A DNA stretch of 64,000 bases from Dyadobacter jejuensis (GCF_003149085.1 NZ_QGDT01000017.1:1-64000); one strand, 5' to 3'; counted from the stretch's first letter, positions 36,041 through 45,775 are shown. Notes: generated by a model from the letters alone, not told the origin. Program-made: numbers and translations.

Positions 36041-36664
36041 TTGCGAATTCAAGTAGAAAATATAGGTAAGAAATTCGTTAGAGAATGGATCCTCAGGGGG
36101 GCTAGTTTTGAGCTGTTGCAAGGGCAGTCCTATACATTCGTAGGGCCCAATGGAAGTGGTAAATCTACCTTATTGCAACTCTTAACGGGTATGATGCCCA
36201 TTTCGGAAGGTAAAATTAGCTATATCCCTGAGAACAAGAAGCCCATACATATCGACGGCTGGTACAAACACCTGGTCATAGCTGCTCCCTATTTGGAGCT
36301 TATAGAGGAGTTTACACTTCGGGAGTTGTTTCAGTTTCACTGTCAATTCAAACCGATGAAAGGAGGGATAAAGGCCCCTGATTTCGAGGATTTTATTGAA
36401 CTTCCGCATGCCAAGCATAAGGCCATCCGTCACTTCTCTTCGGGAATGAAGCAGCGTGTTAAGCTAGGACTGGCCTTTATGTCGGATGTTCCTGTAGTGT
36501 TTTTGGACGAGCCCACCAGTAACTTAGACGTCCAGGGAATTGACTGGTACTTACGCCAAGTGGAAGCCCTTACAAAGGACCAGATCTTGATATTAGGCTC
36601 GAATGTTGCCCAGGAATATTCCTTTTGTAAGAATATTATCTCGGTTTCATCTTTTAAAAAATAA
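36041..36664 (+). CDS. ABC transporter ATP-binding protein, no permease adjacent
   Basis: A 207-residue ATPase with Walker A GPNGSGKST (35-43), ABC signature FSSGMKQR (about 131) and Walker B VVFLDEPTSNLD (about 150). A short helical domain between them resembles CcmA/NatA-like exporters. The start is TTG at 36041. No membrane subunit is encoded next to it, so its partner must lie elsewhere. The following SGNH gene begins 16 bp downstream on the same strand. Confidence 0.87.
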   Translation: MRIQVENIGKKFVREWILRGASFELLQGQSYTFVGPNGSGKSTLLQLLTGMMPISEGKISYIPENKKPIHIDGWYKHLVIAAPYLELIEEFTLRELFQFHCQFKPMKGGIKAPDFEDFIELPHAKHKAIRHFSSGMKQRVKLGLAFMSDVPVVFLDEPTSNLDVQGIDWYLRQVEALTKDQILILGSNVAQEYSFCKNIISVSSFKK

Positions 36665-36680
36665 ATCCTTCACCCTTCTT

Positions 36681-38459
36681 ATGAAATACAAGAGCAAGTT
36701 ACTGTTACATTTCGGATTGTTTCAGCTGATGGTACTGGTAAGCCAGGCCCAAGACCACAAGACGACCTGGTACAATCCAGTAGCTACGGATCGCACTGTA
36801 TTGGAAGGTCAGGGTTGGGCTGGTGCACAGGACGGGTCTTATAGTCGGCTGCCAGCCAAGGCCAAAGGGGCCGTTCGGGAGGCGGTGTGGAATCTGTCTC
36901 AGCAAACGGCCGGTATGATGATTCGTTTTAGAAGCAATGCCTCCGAAATAAAGGTCCGTTATGCAGTAACGGGCTCCATACAGATGCCACATATGCCGGC
37001 TACTGGAGTAAGTGGGGTGGATTTGTACGGCATATCCAATGATGGAGTGCAGCTATGGTGTGCAGGTAAATACGCATTTAAGGATACTATCACTTATGAA
37101 TACACCAATCTGATTGTGGGGGATGGCTACCATAAGCTAGGAAGGGAATACCGACTTTATCTACCCTTGTACAACGGCGTAAAATGGTTAGAAATCGGCG
37201 TGGCGGATACCACAAAGTTTGAGGCTCTTCCAGCTAGGCCTGAGGCGCCCATCGTGGTATATGGTACCTCTATCGCACAGGGTGCCTGTGCTTCAAGACC
37301 CGGAATGGCCTGGACCAATATATTGAGTCGTAAGCTCGATATTCCGGTGTTGAATCTGGGGTTTTCGGGAAATGGACGTTTGGAGCCCGAAGTAGTGGAT
37401 CTGGTAGCCGAACAAGCTGCCAAAGTATTTATTCTCGACTGCCTGCCCAACTTAGTCGTCCGCCCCAATGGCCCCGTAAGCCTTCAAGATGTGAGGGAGC
37501 GAATCCTGGCCAGCGTACGGACGCTTCGGCAAAGAAGGCCTACAACGCCCATCGTGCTTGCTGAACATGCGGGATATACCGGTGCGGCCATCAATGCGGT
37601 GAGTAAAGAATACTATGAGGCCGTAAACCGGGTCATTAGGCAGGCCTATTCCGACTTGTCGGCCGAAGGAGTCGCTCAGTTGCATTTGATACCCATCGAG
37701 GAATTTGGGCAAGATATAGAGACGATGGTGGACGGTACCCACCCCAACGACCTGGGTATGATGCGCTATGCCGAGGGCTATGAGCGGAAATTAAGAGATA
37801 TTTTGAAACAGCCTGTGGGCACCTTTACGACCACCAAGCCAGTGTCGCAACTTCGGGAGTTGGGGGGCTACGATTGGGAACTGCGAAATAAGGCCATTAT
37901 GGAGTTGAAAAATGCCGCAGTACATACGGTGGTAATAGGCAATTCCATCACTCATTTTTGGGGCGGTCAACCCAAGGCACATATTGCCAGAGGTGAAAAG
38001 TCATGGAATAGCACTTTCGGGGAGAAAGGGGTAATCAATATGGGCTTCGGCTGGGATCGTATCGAAAACGTTCTCTGGCGAATCTATCATGGCGCCTTAG
38101 AGGGCGTATCTCCCCAGCGCATTCTGGTCAATATTGGTACCAATAATTTGCATTTGAATAGCGATTCGGAGATTGTGGCAGGGTGGAGGTTGATGACTGA
38201 AGCTATTCAAAGCCGTCAACCTCAAGCCAAGGTCTATCTGGTCGGTATTTATCCTCGTAGGAAGAACGAGGAACGTGTGCGCGTGCTGAATTCTAAAATG
38301 GAGGAGTTGGCTCGGCAAATGAACGTGAAATATGTAAATCCCGGTACCGTTTTTCTGAAGGGTGATACCATCGATGAGGCGCTCTTTACGGATGGCCTCC
38401 ATCCCAATGAGACCGGCTATAGCTTACTGGGCCAGGCACTTAAGAAAATGATTGAATAG
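36681..38459 (+). CDS. Secreted double-domain SGNH/GDSL esterase
   Basis: A 592-residue exported protein with a signal peptide ending VLVSQAQ. An N-terminal beta-sandwich (WNLSQQTAGMMIRFRSNASE) leads to a first SGNH domain (VVYGTSIAQGACA, LNLGFSGNGRLEP, VDGTHPNDLGMMRY). A second complete SGNH domain starts near residue 420 (TVVIGNSITHFWGG, VINMGFGWDRIEN, VNIGTNNLHLN, FTDGLHPNETGYS). Both retain the catalytic Ser and the DGxHP dyad. Such enzymes deacetylate or de-esterify glycans. I chose ATG 36681 because the open frame upstream overlaps the ABC gene and lacks a signal peptide. Confidence 0.85.
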   Translation: MKYKSKLLLHFGLFQLMVLVSQAQDHKTTWYNPVATDRTVLEGQGWAGAQDGSYSRLPAKAKGAVREAVWNLSQQTAGMMIRFRSNASEIKVRYAVTGSIQMPHMPATGVSGVDLYGISNDGVQLWCAGKYAFKDTITYEYTNLIVGDGYHKLGREYRLYLPLYNGVKWLEIGVADTTKFEALPARPEAPIVVYGTSIAQGACASRPGMAWTNILSRKLDIPVLNLGFSGNGRLEPEVVDLVAEQAAKVFILDCLPNLVVRPNGPVSLQDVRERILASVRTLRQRRPTTPIVLAEHAGYTGAAINAVSKEYYEAVNRVIRQAYSDLSAEGVAQLHLIPIEEFGQDIETMVDGTHPNDLGMMRYAEGYERKLRDILKQPVGTFTTTKPVSQLRELGGYDWELRNKAIMELKNAAVHTVVIGNSITHFWGGQPKAHIARGEKSWNSTFGEKGVINMGFGWDRIENVLWRIYHGALEGVSPQRILVNIGTNNLHLNSDSEIVAGWRLMTEAIQSRQPQAKVYLVGIYPRRKNEERVRVLNSKMEELARQMNVKYVNPGTVFLKGDTIDEALFTDGLHPNETGYSLLGQALKKMIE

Positions 38460-38484
38460 GGCCATTAAGGAAATTATGCCTAAA

Positions 38485-38531
38485 ATCGTGTGAGCCAAGG
38501 CGTACTTCCGAAGCGCCTTGGCTCACACGAT
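38485..38531. terminator. Strong bidirectional hairpin terminator
   Basis: An inverted repeat of 18-19 bp (ATCGTGTGAGCCAAGGCG with its complement) around a short loop lies between the convergent SGNH esterase and amidohydrolase genes. Its last base touches the amidohydrolase stop codon. Confidence 0.78.
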
Positions 38532-39670
38532 CAATCCTTTGGAAACATACTGTCGTCGAGTCCGGGGATTATTTTTAAGGCATTTTTATAATACAGTTTT
38601 TTGAGCACCTCGTCGGACAATCCTATTCCATACATGCGCCAGAAGGCATGGTATTTTTTATGATAGGGAAAATACTCATCTTCCGTTTCTAATACTCGGA
38701 AATAGGTGGCATATTCGGACGGCACCCAGCTGTCTTTTCCAAACAGTACCCGATCCTGGTATTTTTCGAAAAACTTTTTGGCCGTTCGCGGTTGCCTTCC
38801 TAGTTCGGCAATCACGGCACCAATCTCCACATAAGTATTGGGGAAGGCGATCATAAGGCTATCCAACATTTTGAGGTTATTGGCATACCAGCCCATATGC
38901 GCATTGATGAAGGTGGTTTGGGGGTTGTCGCGAAAAATGGCATGCTGTTCGGCAATGAGCGAGTCGAAAGGGACAGGGTCGGCATCTCCCCTGCGGCGAT
39001 TGGGGTGTGTTTTTAGCTCCAGCCACCTTTCATTATAGCGATCCATGGGGTCCCAAAAGGAAGGGACATCGGCGGTATGAATGAGTACGGGTATTCCCAA
39101 GCTCCCGCATTTTTGCCAGATGGGCTGTAAGCGTGGGTCCGACACGGCTACACGTCGGCCTTTTTCATCGCGGATTCCGCTAAATCCCAGGCTCTTATAT
39201 ATTTTCAAACCTTTGGCGCCCATTCTGACGTCGGCCTCCAGTTGTTTTACCGCTCGTTCGGTCCAGTCTTTCTCTCCAAAGCCCTTGAATTGGAGATTAG
39301 TAAACACGGCAATCCGGTTAGAGCCATTTTCGGTTGCGTTTTTAAGTGCACCGTTCAGATGATTGGTACCTTCTTCCCAATCCTGATACCGGCCCCGGCC
39401 ACTCAGGTTGACCATTATGCCCAGGTTAAGGCTGTCCATTTGTGCCTTTAATTCGTTCAAATCCTGAGTAGGCATCCGATATTGATGGTTATGTACATCG
39501 ATAAAGGGGAATTTGGCCTTAGTTATGCGATGTTCATCAACTATCAAGGTAGATATAGGATCGTACTCCTCGAATCCCAGAGGTTCTTCCTTTAATGGGC
39601 TCCGCTGCGCCCATAGCGGTTCCATCACTGAGATGGTTACAATGCTGGCGAGTAGTAATACTTTTTTCAT
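38531..39670 (-). CDS. Amidohydrolase-2 family metal-dependent hydrolase, exported
   Basis: A 379-residue TIM-barrel hydrolase with a signal peptide (ends PLWAQ). The HxH metal pair is in FIDVHNHQYRM (about 57-66). Later ligands are likely His in VLIHTADVPSFWD and FINAHMGWYANN, and the final Asp is in VLFGKDSWVPSE. This is the amidohydrolase_2 (PF04909) pattern of decarboxylases and lactonases. The substrate is unknown. It lies 56 bp downstream of ispF on the same strand and may share its transcript. Confidence 0.82.
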   Translation of the reverse strand: MKKVLLLASIVTISVMEPLWAQRSPLKEEPLGFEEYDPISTLIVDEHRITKAKFPFIDVHNHQYRMPTQDLNELKAQMDSLNLGIMVNLSGRGRYQDWEEGTNHLNGALKNATENGSNRIAVFTNLQFKGFGEKDWTERAVKQLEADVRMGAKGLKIYKSLGFSGIRDEKGRRVAVSDPRLQPIWQKCGSLGIPVLIHTADVPSFWDPMDRYNERWLELKTHPNRRRGDADPVPFDSLIAEQHAIFRDNPQTTFINAHMGWYANNLKMLDSLMIAFPNTYVEIGAVIAELGRQPRTAKKFFEKYQDRVLFGKDSWVPSEYATYFRVLETEDEYFPYHKKYHAFWRMYGIGLSDEVLKKLYYKNALKIIPGLDDSMFPKD

Positions 39671-39726
39671 TGATTATAAAGAATTTGTGAGGAATCGATG
39701 GGGCCAGAAATACCTGCCGTATAGGC

Positions 39727-40221
39727 TTAGGGGGTGGACGAGGGCCTATACAGCAATGCTACGCAATGTGCGGCAATGCCTTCTTGGCGGCCCACGAAGC
39801 CCAAAAGCTCGGAGGTAGTAGCTTTTATGGAGATATCTTCTTGGTCTATTTGCATGACTGCCGCCAAACAGGCTTTCATCTCTTCTATAAAAGGGTTGAG
39901 TTTTGGAAGCTGCAATACTACGGTAACATCTACATTACCCACCTCGAATCCCTTATGACGAATCATCTCCAGGACCTTGGCCAGTAAAACTTTGCTATCA
40001 ACGCCCTTCCATTGAGGATCTTTGTCGGAGAAGTGGTATCCAATATTGCGCATGTTGGCCGCGCCTAGCAGGGCATCGCATAATACATGGCAGATTACAT
40101 CGGCGTCGGAGTGGCCTTTCGCTCCATGGGAATGGGGGATCAGAATGCCTCCCAGCCAAAATGGGCGCCCTTCTTCTAGTTGATGGACATCATAACCCTG
40201 TCCTATTCGATATGGAAACAT
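39727..40221 (-). CDS. ispF: 2-C-methyl-D-erythritol 2,4-cyclodiphosphate synthase
   Basis: A 164-residue enzyme of the MEP isoprenoid pathway that cyclises CDP-methylerythritol 2-phosphate. The zinc site is in YRIGQGYDVHQL (Asp11, His13) with His in SDADVICHVLCDALLGA. The signature FSDKDP and the C-terminal KATTSELLGFVGRQEGIAA are also present. The length is normal. The terminal motif TTSELLGF marks the substrate pocket. It is followed by the amidohydrolase gene. Confidence 0.96.
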   Translation of the reverse strand: MFPYRIGQGYDVHQLEEGRPFWLGGILIPHSHGAKGHSDADVICHVLCDALLGAANMRNIGYHFSDKDPQWKGVDSKVLLAKVLEMIRHKGFEVGNVDVTVVLQLPKLNPFIEEMKACLAAVMQIDQEDISIKATTSELLGFVGRQEGIAAHCVALLYRPSSTP

Positions 40222-40520
40222 GCTTAAATTGGAGCGTATAATTACTAATTCGGTATATTTACGGGCATTTTAACAAAAGAATTAATGGTCCCGTGCTTTT
40301 TTCTTGCACAAGAATCATCAAATTTGGCGGGAAAACCAAGCGTATAGGAACTGCTTAGGGATAAATATTCCGGGGCTATATCTTAATTTTCGCTTTCCCA
40401 GTGGTCGGATCACAATTGGTGGGTCCCAGCTGAAGAGCATTCAGGTAGGGGCTGAACTGGCCTAAAACCTATCGTCTAAAGGCCTATTGGAATTAGCAAA
40501 ATAACTTATTTAAAAAAAAT

Positions 40521-41615
40521 ATGATTACAATTTCTATCCTCATTGCGCTAGTTGGCGGGACCGTCTATTGGGGGCTTCATTTGGAGTCGCTAGGCAAGGA
40601 CCCGCAAGGAGCGAGACAACGGCGCATCGAGCAATCGCCACATTTTCGTAATGGTAGCTTTCATAACCTGACCAATACTCCTGTACAGTCCGATGATGCC
40701 AATTATTTTACGTTGCTCAATAAGTTTTTATTCGACAAAAACCCTAAGGTGGCCCCCCCGGCACCTATTCCGTATGTAAAGACGGATCTACAACTGCCTC
40801 CTAGCGCCAAACCCACCATTACTTATTTTGGCCATTCTTCGTATTTACTACAAATAGTGGGACATAATATCCTTGTCGATCCGGTATTTAGTGCCAGGAC
40901 CTCTCCGGTACAATTCTTGGGTACTAAGGGTTTTGAAGGGACGCTGGCCTATGGGCTCGAGGACCTTCCGGCCATACAGTACGTATTGCTTACCCACGAC
41001 CATTACGATCATTTGGACTATCCGACCATACGGCAATTGGCCAGTAAGGATATACATTTTATCACGGCATTGGGAGTAGGGGCGCATTTGGAATATTGGG
41101 GCGTACCAGCTCAGCATATTACGGAGCTCGATTGGTGGGAAGAAACGACCGAAATTGCCGGTTTTAAGCTCACGGCGACTCCAGCCAGGCATTTTTCGGG
41201 ACGTGGACTCAAGCGTGGTAAAACACTCTGGGCGTCTTACGTACTAGAATCCGCCGAAAATAGACTTTACCTAGGTGGTGACTCCGGGTATGAGCGCCAT
41301 TTTAAAGAAATTGGAGAACGCTTTGGACCCTTCGATCTGGTGATATTGGAATGTGGCCAGTATAACCGTTGGTGGCCATATATCCATATGATGCCGGAAC
41401 AGACGGCTCAAGCCGCCCTCGATCTGAAAGCCAAGGTGCTATGGCCCGTTCATTGGGGGAAATTTGCCCTAGCGATGCACGACTGGGATGAACCCGCCAA
41501 GCGCATATATTTGAAATCCCAAGCGCTTAATATCCCTTTAGCAATGCCCAAAATTGGCCAGCAGATTGTGCTTGGTGAGGCCATGCCTCATGAAGCTTGG
41601 TGGGAAAATATTTAA
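40521..41615 (+). CDS. MBL-fold metallohydrolase, NAPE-PLD-like
   Basis: A 364-residue protein with an N-terminal hydrophobic segment (TISILIALVGGTVYWGL), probably a membrane anchor. The metallo-beta-lactamase core has THDHYDHLDY (about 159-168), the distal His in TPARHFSGRG, the bridging Asp in LYLGGDSGYERHF, and a last His in VLWPVHWGKF. The region before the core (YFTLLNKFLFDKNP) and the HDHYDHLD spacing match the N-acyl-phosphatidylethanolamine phospholipase D group. The substrate is probably a lipid or lactone. The HAD phosphatase gene follows 15 bp later. Confidence 0.87.
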   Translation: MITISILIALVGGTVYWGLHLESLGKDPQGARQRRIEQSPHFRNGSFHNLTNTPVQSDDANYFTLLNKFLFDKNPKVAPPAPIPYVKTDLQLPPSAKPTITYFGHSSYLLQIVGHNILVDPVFSARTSPVQFLGTKGFEGTLAYGLEDLPAIQYVLLTHDHYDHLDYPTIRQLASKDIHFITALGVGAHLEYWGVPAQHITELDWWEETTEIAGFKLTATPARHFSGRGLKRGKTLWASYVLESAENRLYLGGDSGYERHFKEIGERFGPFDLVILECGQYNRWWPYIHMMPEQTAQAALDLKAKVLWPVHWGKFALAMHDWDEPAKRIYLKSQALNIPLAMPKIGQQIVLGEAMPHEAWWENI

Positions 41616-41630
41616 AAAAATAAGTACAAA

Positions 41631-42287
41631 ATGCCAGAACAACGAGCAGTAATATTCGATATGGATGGGGTTATTTGCCATACCAACCCGTATCATTCGA
41701 TCGCTTTTAAAGCCTTTTTCTCCAAAAGGAATTTACAGCCTACCGAGGCCGACTTCCAGCAACATATGTATGGGAAGAGTAACAGTTATATCCTGAGCCA
41801 TTTTTTGGGAAGGCCTATAGAGGGGGAGGATCTGCGGAGCCTCGAAGAAGAGAAAGAGAGTTTGTTCCGTACCTTGTATGCACCGCATATAGAGCCTATT
41901 GCTGGATTTCTTCCATTTTTTGAAACCTTGGTACAGCAGTCGGTCAGGGTGGCTGTGGCTACTTCGGCTCCCCGGGCTAATCTGGACCTGATCGTGGGTC
42001 AAGTCCCGATATACCCTCATTTAGGGTCGGTGATGGCCAGTGAGGACGTTATAAAGCACAAGCCCGATCCGGAGGTATATCTAAAAAGTGCTGCGAATTT
42101 GGGGGTTCTTCCCGAGCAATGCATAGTTTTTGAGGATTCCTATTCAGGAGTGATGGCGGCTACCAATGCTGGGATGCGGGTTGTAGGGGTGCTGAGTTCA
42201 CATAGCCAAGAGGAACTTCCCCCATGTAGCCTTTATATTGAAGATTATAGTAATATCGATTTTGCCGCTCTGATGCAATTGTTCTAA
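41631..42287 (+). CDS. HAD-superfamily phosphatase / beta-phosphoglucomutase-like
   Basis: A 218-residue HAD protein with the nucleophile motif FDMDGVICHTNPYH (Asp10, Asp12), motif II VATSAPRANL, motif III lysine in EDVIKHKPDPEVYLK, and acid motif IV VFEDSYSGVMAA. The alpha-helical cap is of type C1 as in sugar phosphatases and beta-phosphoglucomutase. The substrate is undetermined. It is co-oriented with, and 15 bp after, the MBL hydrolase gene. Confidence 0.87.
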   Translation: MPEQRAVIFDMDGVICHTNPYHSIAFKAFFSKRNLQPTEADFQQHMYGKSNSYILSHFLGRPIEGEDLRSLEEEKESLFRTLYAPHIEPIAGFLPFFETLVQQSVRVAVATSAPRANLDLIVGQVPIYPHLGSVMASEDVIKHKPDPEVYLKSAANLGVLPEQCIVFEDSYSGVMAATNAGMRVVGVLSSHSQEELPPCSLYIEDYSNIDFAALMQLF

Positions 42288-42293
42288 CACACG

Positions 42294-42324
42294 ATAGGCT
42301 GAGGCGTTACGAGCTCCAGCCTAT
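42294..42324. terminator. Weak hairpin between convergent genes
   Basis: ATAGGCTG and CAGCCTAT form an 8-bp stem with a 15-base loop. On the plus strand GCAAAAAAATAA follows, so there is no T-tract in that direction. It lies between the HAD and NlpC/P60 genes and may act as their shared terminator. Confidence 0.35.
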
Positions 42325-42353
42325 GCAAAAAAATAATCGATTCGCCGCCATGA

Positions 42354-42959
42354 TTAGAAGGGCCTCATGGCCTTTACGAAGCGTCCTTTAAAATATGTGG
42401 AGAATAGGTTGTCCTCTCGTACTCCCCGTGAGGAGGAGGCATGAATAAAAATGATTTCTTCGCTGCCCCTTACATCTGTTACGATGCCAGCATGCGATAC
42501 ATACCCCTCTTTGCCCGCCTCAGGGACGAAAAATAGCCAGTCGCCTGGGCGAATATCACTAACACTACTGACCTCTCGGCCATATTCGGATTGTTGCCAG
42601 GAAATTCGAGGGACTTTTACACCGATTTCGGAATATACCGTGCAGATAAGCCCTGAGCAGTCGATGCCCCGGCGGTCGTTGCCGCCCGCTCGATACGGCG
42701 TTCCGGTGTAGTTCCGGGCGGTCTTTATCACCTGAGCGATCTCCGTGGTGGCTGGGGGAGTGGACGCACGTGTAGGGCTGCTCTTTGAAGGTCTTTTGGC
42801 TACGCTGCCCTTGGTATTTCTGGACACCGTATTGGTATTGCGGCTATAGGGTGGCGCGGCAGAGGCATTGGAAGGAGCCTTTCTTAGGGTATCGCAGGAG
42901 ACTATCGTAAAGCATATTAGCAAGAGAAGTAATAGTGGTGTGGAAGAAAATCTAGGCAT
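42354..42959 (-). CDS. NlpC/P60 (C40) cell-wall peptidase lipoprotein
   Basis: A 201-residue lipoprotein with lipobox cysteine 22 (TIVSC), then a Ser/Pro/Arg-rich linker (about 23-72), then an NlpC/P60 domain. The catalytic Cys101 is in DRRGIDCSGLICTVY and His157 in YVSHAGIVTD. Such enzymes cut peptide stems of peptidoglycan and are anchored in a membrane facing the periplasm. The gene is monocistronic. The domain is complete and the linker shows the usual low complexity. Confidence 0.9.
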   Translation of the reverse strand: MPRFSSTPLLLLLLICFTIVSCDTLRKAPSNASAAPPYSRNTNTVSRNTKGSVAKRPSKSSPTRASTPPATTEIAQVIKTARNYTGTPYRAGGNDRRGIDCSGLICTVYSEIGVKVPRISWQQSEYGREVSSVSDIRPGDWLFFVPEAGKEGYVSHAGIVTDVRGSEEIIFIHASSSRGVREDNLFSTYFKGRFVKAMRPF

Positions 42960-43129
42960 GAATGAATATTGTTACAAAGCTGTTCTGGAGTTCGTTAAGG
43001 ATACGTTGAGATCTATTAGCTAACGTTAAAACGGGTAAAAATGATCTGCACGGGGTTATATTCCCTATCCTAAACTGACAATTTTATTAAAATATTCCAT
43101 AGTACGGGTAAATAATGGTAGAAAAATTG

Positions 43130-43158
43130 TTGGACTCGAGGCATTGTAAGTAGATTTG
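43130..43158 (+). promoter_or_regulatory. Promoter of the FAH-family gene
   Basis: A -33 TTG at 43130-43132 and a -7 TAGATTTG at 43151-43158 are 18 bp apart and match the Bacteroidota consensus. Transcription would start near 43165, which supports ATG 43206 as the gene start. Confidence 0.5.
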
Positions 43159-43205
43159 TGGCCAGTAAAATATCGATTCATTATACCCAAAAGAATACAG
43201 TTCCT

Positions 43206-43817
43206 ATGAAGATTATATGTGTGGGGCGCAATTATACCGAACATATTGCCGAATTGAATAATCAGCAGCCGGATGCACCGGTTATCTTTTTAAAGCCGGA
43301 AACCGCGCAGATTAGGGCTGGAGAACCTTTTTTTTATCCTGACTTCTCTAAAGACATTCATTACGAAGTAGAACTGGTGGTGAAGATCAACCGGGTAGGC
43401 AAGAATATTGAAGAGCGTTTCGCTCATAAGTATTATAATGAAATAGCGGTGGGGGTGGACTTTACCGCTCGCGACTTGCAGTCGGAGTTAAAAGCCAAAG
43501 GCCTGCCATGGGACCTGGCGAAGGCATTCAATGGATCGGCACCGGTATCGGAGTTTGTACCGATTGACCAACTTGGGGATGTTCAGAATCTGAACTTTGG
43601 ATTGGCTCTAAACGGTGAAATGAAACAAGAAGGCAATTCTTCTATGATGCTATATCGAATTAACTATCTGATCTCGTTTATCTCGAAGTACTTTATGATC
43701 AAAAAAGGCGATTTGATATTTACGGGAACTCCTAAAGGGGTAGGACCAGTACAAATCGGCGATAAGATCACGACCTATTTGGAAGGTCGAGAGATGATGA
43801 ACCTTAACATTAAATAA
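43206..43817 (+). CDS. Fumarylacetoacetate hydrolase (FAH) family protein
   Basis: A 203-residue FAH-fold protein starting MKIICVGRNYTEHIAELNN. The metal site is DIHYEVELVVKI with the E-x-E pair, followed by VGVDFTARDLQ. Later motifs are KGLPWDLAKAFNGSAP and the C-terminal FTGTPKGVGPVQIGD. These are typical of the acylpyruvase and oxaloacetate-tautomerase/decarboxylase group. The function is not pinned down. The open frame reaches back to 43158, but the promoter box lies there, so I use 43206. Confidence 0.88.
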   Translation: MKIICVGRNYTEHIAELNNQQPDAPVIFLKPETAQIRAGEPFFYPDFSKDIHYEVELVVKINRVGKNIEERFAHKYYNEIAVGVDFTARDLQSELKAKGLPWDLAKAFNGSAPVSEFVPIDQLGDVQNLNFGLALNGEMKQEGNSSMMLYRINYLISFISKYFMIKKGDLIFTGTPKGVGPVQIGDKITTYLEGREMMNLNIK

Positions 43818-43861
43818 TTACGAGAAGACATTTGTCTTTGGATCGATACTAATTAGCCTTT

Positions 43862-45775
43862 ATGCTCAATAATTTCGGTACCCGGGTACCATTTATATTA
43901 TTCTTACTTTTTTTATTGGGACTAGCCAAGTCTTCTATTGCCCAGCGACTCTCCTATCCCAAAGGGTATTATTCGTTTCCTATCCGTCCTGGACTGGCCA
44001 ACAGCCTGTCGGGGGGGCTTGGGGACTTACGTTCCAATCATTTTCATGCTGGCACCGATATCCGTACGCAGCAACGTGAGGGGTTGCCGGTACATGCCGC
44101 TGCCGATGGGTATGTATATAAAGTGGGGGTACAAAGGGGCGGATATGGGAATGTACTATACCTACGCCATCCCAATGGCCAAACCACCGTTTATGGGCAT
44201 TTAAAGGTTTTTGAAGAATCGGTAGCGCAATATGTCCGCGAACAGCAATATGCCCAGCAGAAATTTGAAATAGACCTATACCCTCAGCCAGGAGCATATT
44301 CCTTTAAGAAGGGTGAAGTGATAGCGCTTTCTGGAAATACGGGAGGGTCGGCTGGGCCGCATCTTCACTTTGAAATTCGAGACTCTAAGGACAACTATCT
44401 GAATCCCCTGTTCTTCGGCTTTAAGGAGGTGGTCGATCGGGCTGCACCAAAATTTGTTAGCTTGGCATTGAGGCCTCTAACCATCGATAGTCGGGTCAAT
44501 GATACTTTCGAACGCCAGGAATTTAAAGTAGAGAGGCTTAAGGACGGTTCTTATCGTTTGCCTACGGTGAAGGCCACCGGAGTTATCGGAATGGACTTGC
44601 AGGCCTTCGATCTGATGACCGGAACGGGGTTTCGTTATGGCCTGCAGTGTGTAGAGGTACACCTGGACGATGAGGAGATATTTGTTTATAACATGGAAAT
44701 ATTTCCCAATGAGGCTACCCGGGAATACAATAATCAGATCGATTATGAAACACGACAACAATCGGGGGACCGATTGTTGAAATGCTACATTCCCGATGGG
44801 CACTATTTGGATTTATATAAAACCAATCAATATAAAGGTCGCATCATGATATCCGATACCCTCGAGCATAAAGTTCGCGTGGTGATTTCGGATGCTTATC
44901 ATAATAGTAGTGAGTTGGTATTTCGAATTCAAGGGGAGCAGATTGATCAAGGCGATTTCAGTAGTTCCAAAGAATCGGAGCCAAGTGTATTGAGCAGCTA
45001 TGTTCAAGAGAATACCCTACGGGTCGATGCTGCAAACTATCAGAGTGGCAGCCCCATGCTGAAGCTTTACCAAGATGGAAGCGTCATAGATGTGCTGCCC
45101 GCTAGCAGCAAAGGTAATAACCTAAGCTTTTTGGTGGATTTAAGAAATAACCTGCCCGACTCGGTGGGAGTGGGCAACAAGATACTTCCGACTCATTTTA
45201 AGAAAGCCTTGTATCCAGGGCTACTCCAGCGGTATGATGCGGCCGACTGGTCCATCGCTACGGACAGTTCCAGTCTTTTCGATACCCTCTATGTGAAAGG
45301 AGGGAAGCAGGGAGGTCGGCTTAGTATTAACGATAATGGGGTTGCCTTGAGAAGTTACGTAAAAATAACCTACCGACCCGATGTACTACCTGATAAGCTT
45401 GAAAAAAGCCATGTTTATCGGTATTCTGCAGGAAAATATAGCTATGTAGGAGGGGAATGGAAAGATGGGGTTATCGTCTTTACAACGAGAGAGTTAGGTG
45501 ATTTTGTGGTCCGAGTAGACAGTATACCGCCAAAATTGCGAGTTATAGAGCAAAGTAAAGGACGAATAGCGGCCTATATTTCGGACGGCGATTCGGGGAT
45601 AGACGATTTTCGAGCCGAAGTAAATGGAGAATGGGTGCTGCTGAATTATGAATATAAAACGGGGCTGATATGGTCCGACAAATTAGACAAAAACAAAAGT
45701 TTTGATGGAGAGCTTTACATTAAAATTACCGATAGGGCTGGAAATAATACTATCTTGCGAACTGAAATAAAATAA
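43862..45775 (+). CDS. M23-family metallopeptidase (LytM domain), exported
   Basis: A 637-residue exported protein with a signal peptide ending KSSIAQ. The LytM domain occupies about residues 45-180. The zinc ligands are in NHFHAGTDIRT (His62, Asp66) and GPHLHFEIRD (HxH), so it looks catalytically complete. GGYGNVLYLRHPNGQTTVYG is the conserved core strand pair. The C-terminal 450 residues are beta-rich with no recognised domain. It probably cleaves peptidoglycan cross-links or binds a periplasmic partner. The Bcp gene follows 34 bp later. Confidence 0.9.
   Translation: MLNNFGTRVPFILFLLFLLGLAKSSIAQRLSYPKGYYSFPIRPGLANSLSGGLGDLRSNHFHAGTDIRTQQREGLPVHAAADGYVYKVGVQRGGYGNVLYLRHPNGQTTVYGHLKVFEESVAQYVREQQYAQQKFEIDLYPQPGAYSFKKGEVIALSGNTGGSAGPHLHFEIRDSKDNYLNPLFFGFKEVVDRAAPKFVSLALRPLTIDSRVNDTFERQEFKVERLKDGSYRLPTVKATGVIGMDLQAFDLMTGTGFRYGLQCVEVHLDDEEIFVYNMEIFPNEATREYNNQIDYETRQQSGDRLLKCYIPDGHYLDLYKTNQYKGRIMISDTLEHKVRVVISDAYHNSSELVFRIQGEQIDQGDFSSSKESEPSVLSSYVQENTLRVDAANYQSGSPMLKLYQDGSVIDVLPASSKGNNLSFLVDLRNNLPDSVGVGNKILPTHFKKALYPGLLQRYDAADWSIATDSSSLFDTLYVKGGKQGGRLSINDNGVALRSYVKITYRPDVLPDKLEKSHVYRYSAGKYSYVGGEWKDGVIVFTTRELGDFVVRVDSIPPKLRVIEQSKGRIAAYISDGDSGIDDFRAEVNGEWVLLNYEYKTGLIWSDKLDKNKSFDGELYIKITDRAGNNTILRTEIK

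Noticed and set aside
40270..40463. Open frame ending GSQLKSIQVGAELA upstream of the MBL hydrolase
   Set aside because: It has no ATG, begins after a TAA, and resembles no family. It could be a remnant, but chance is as likely.
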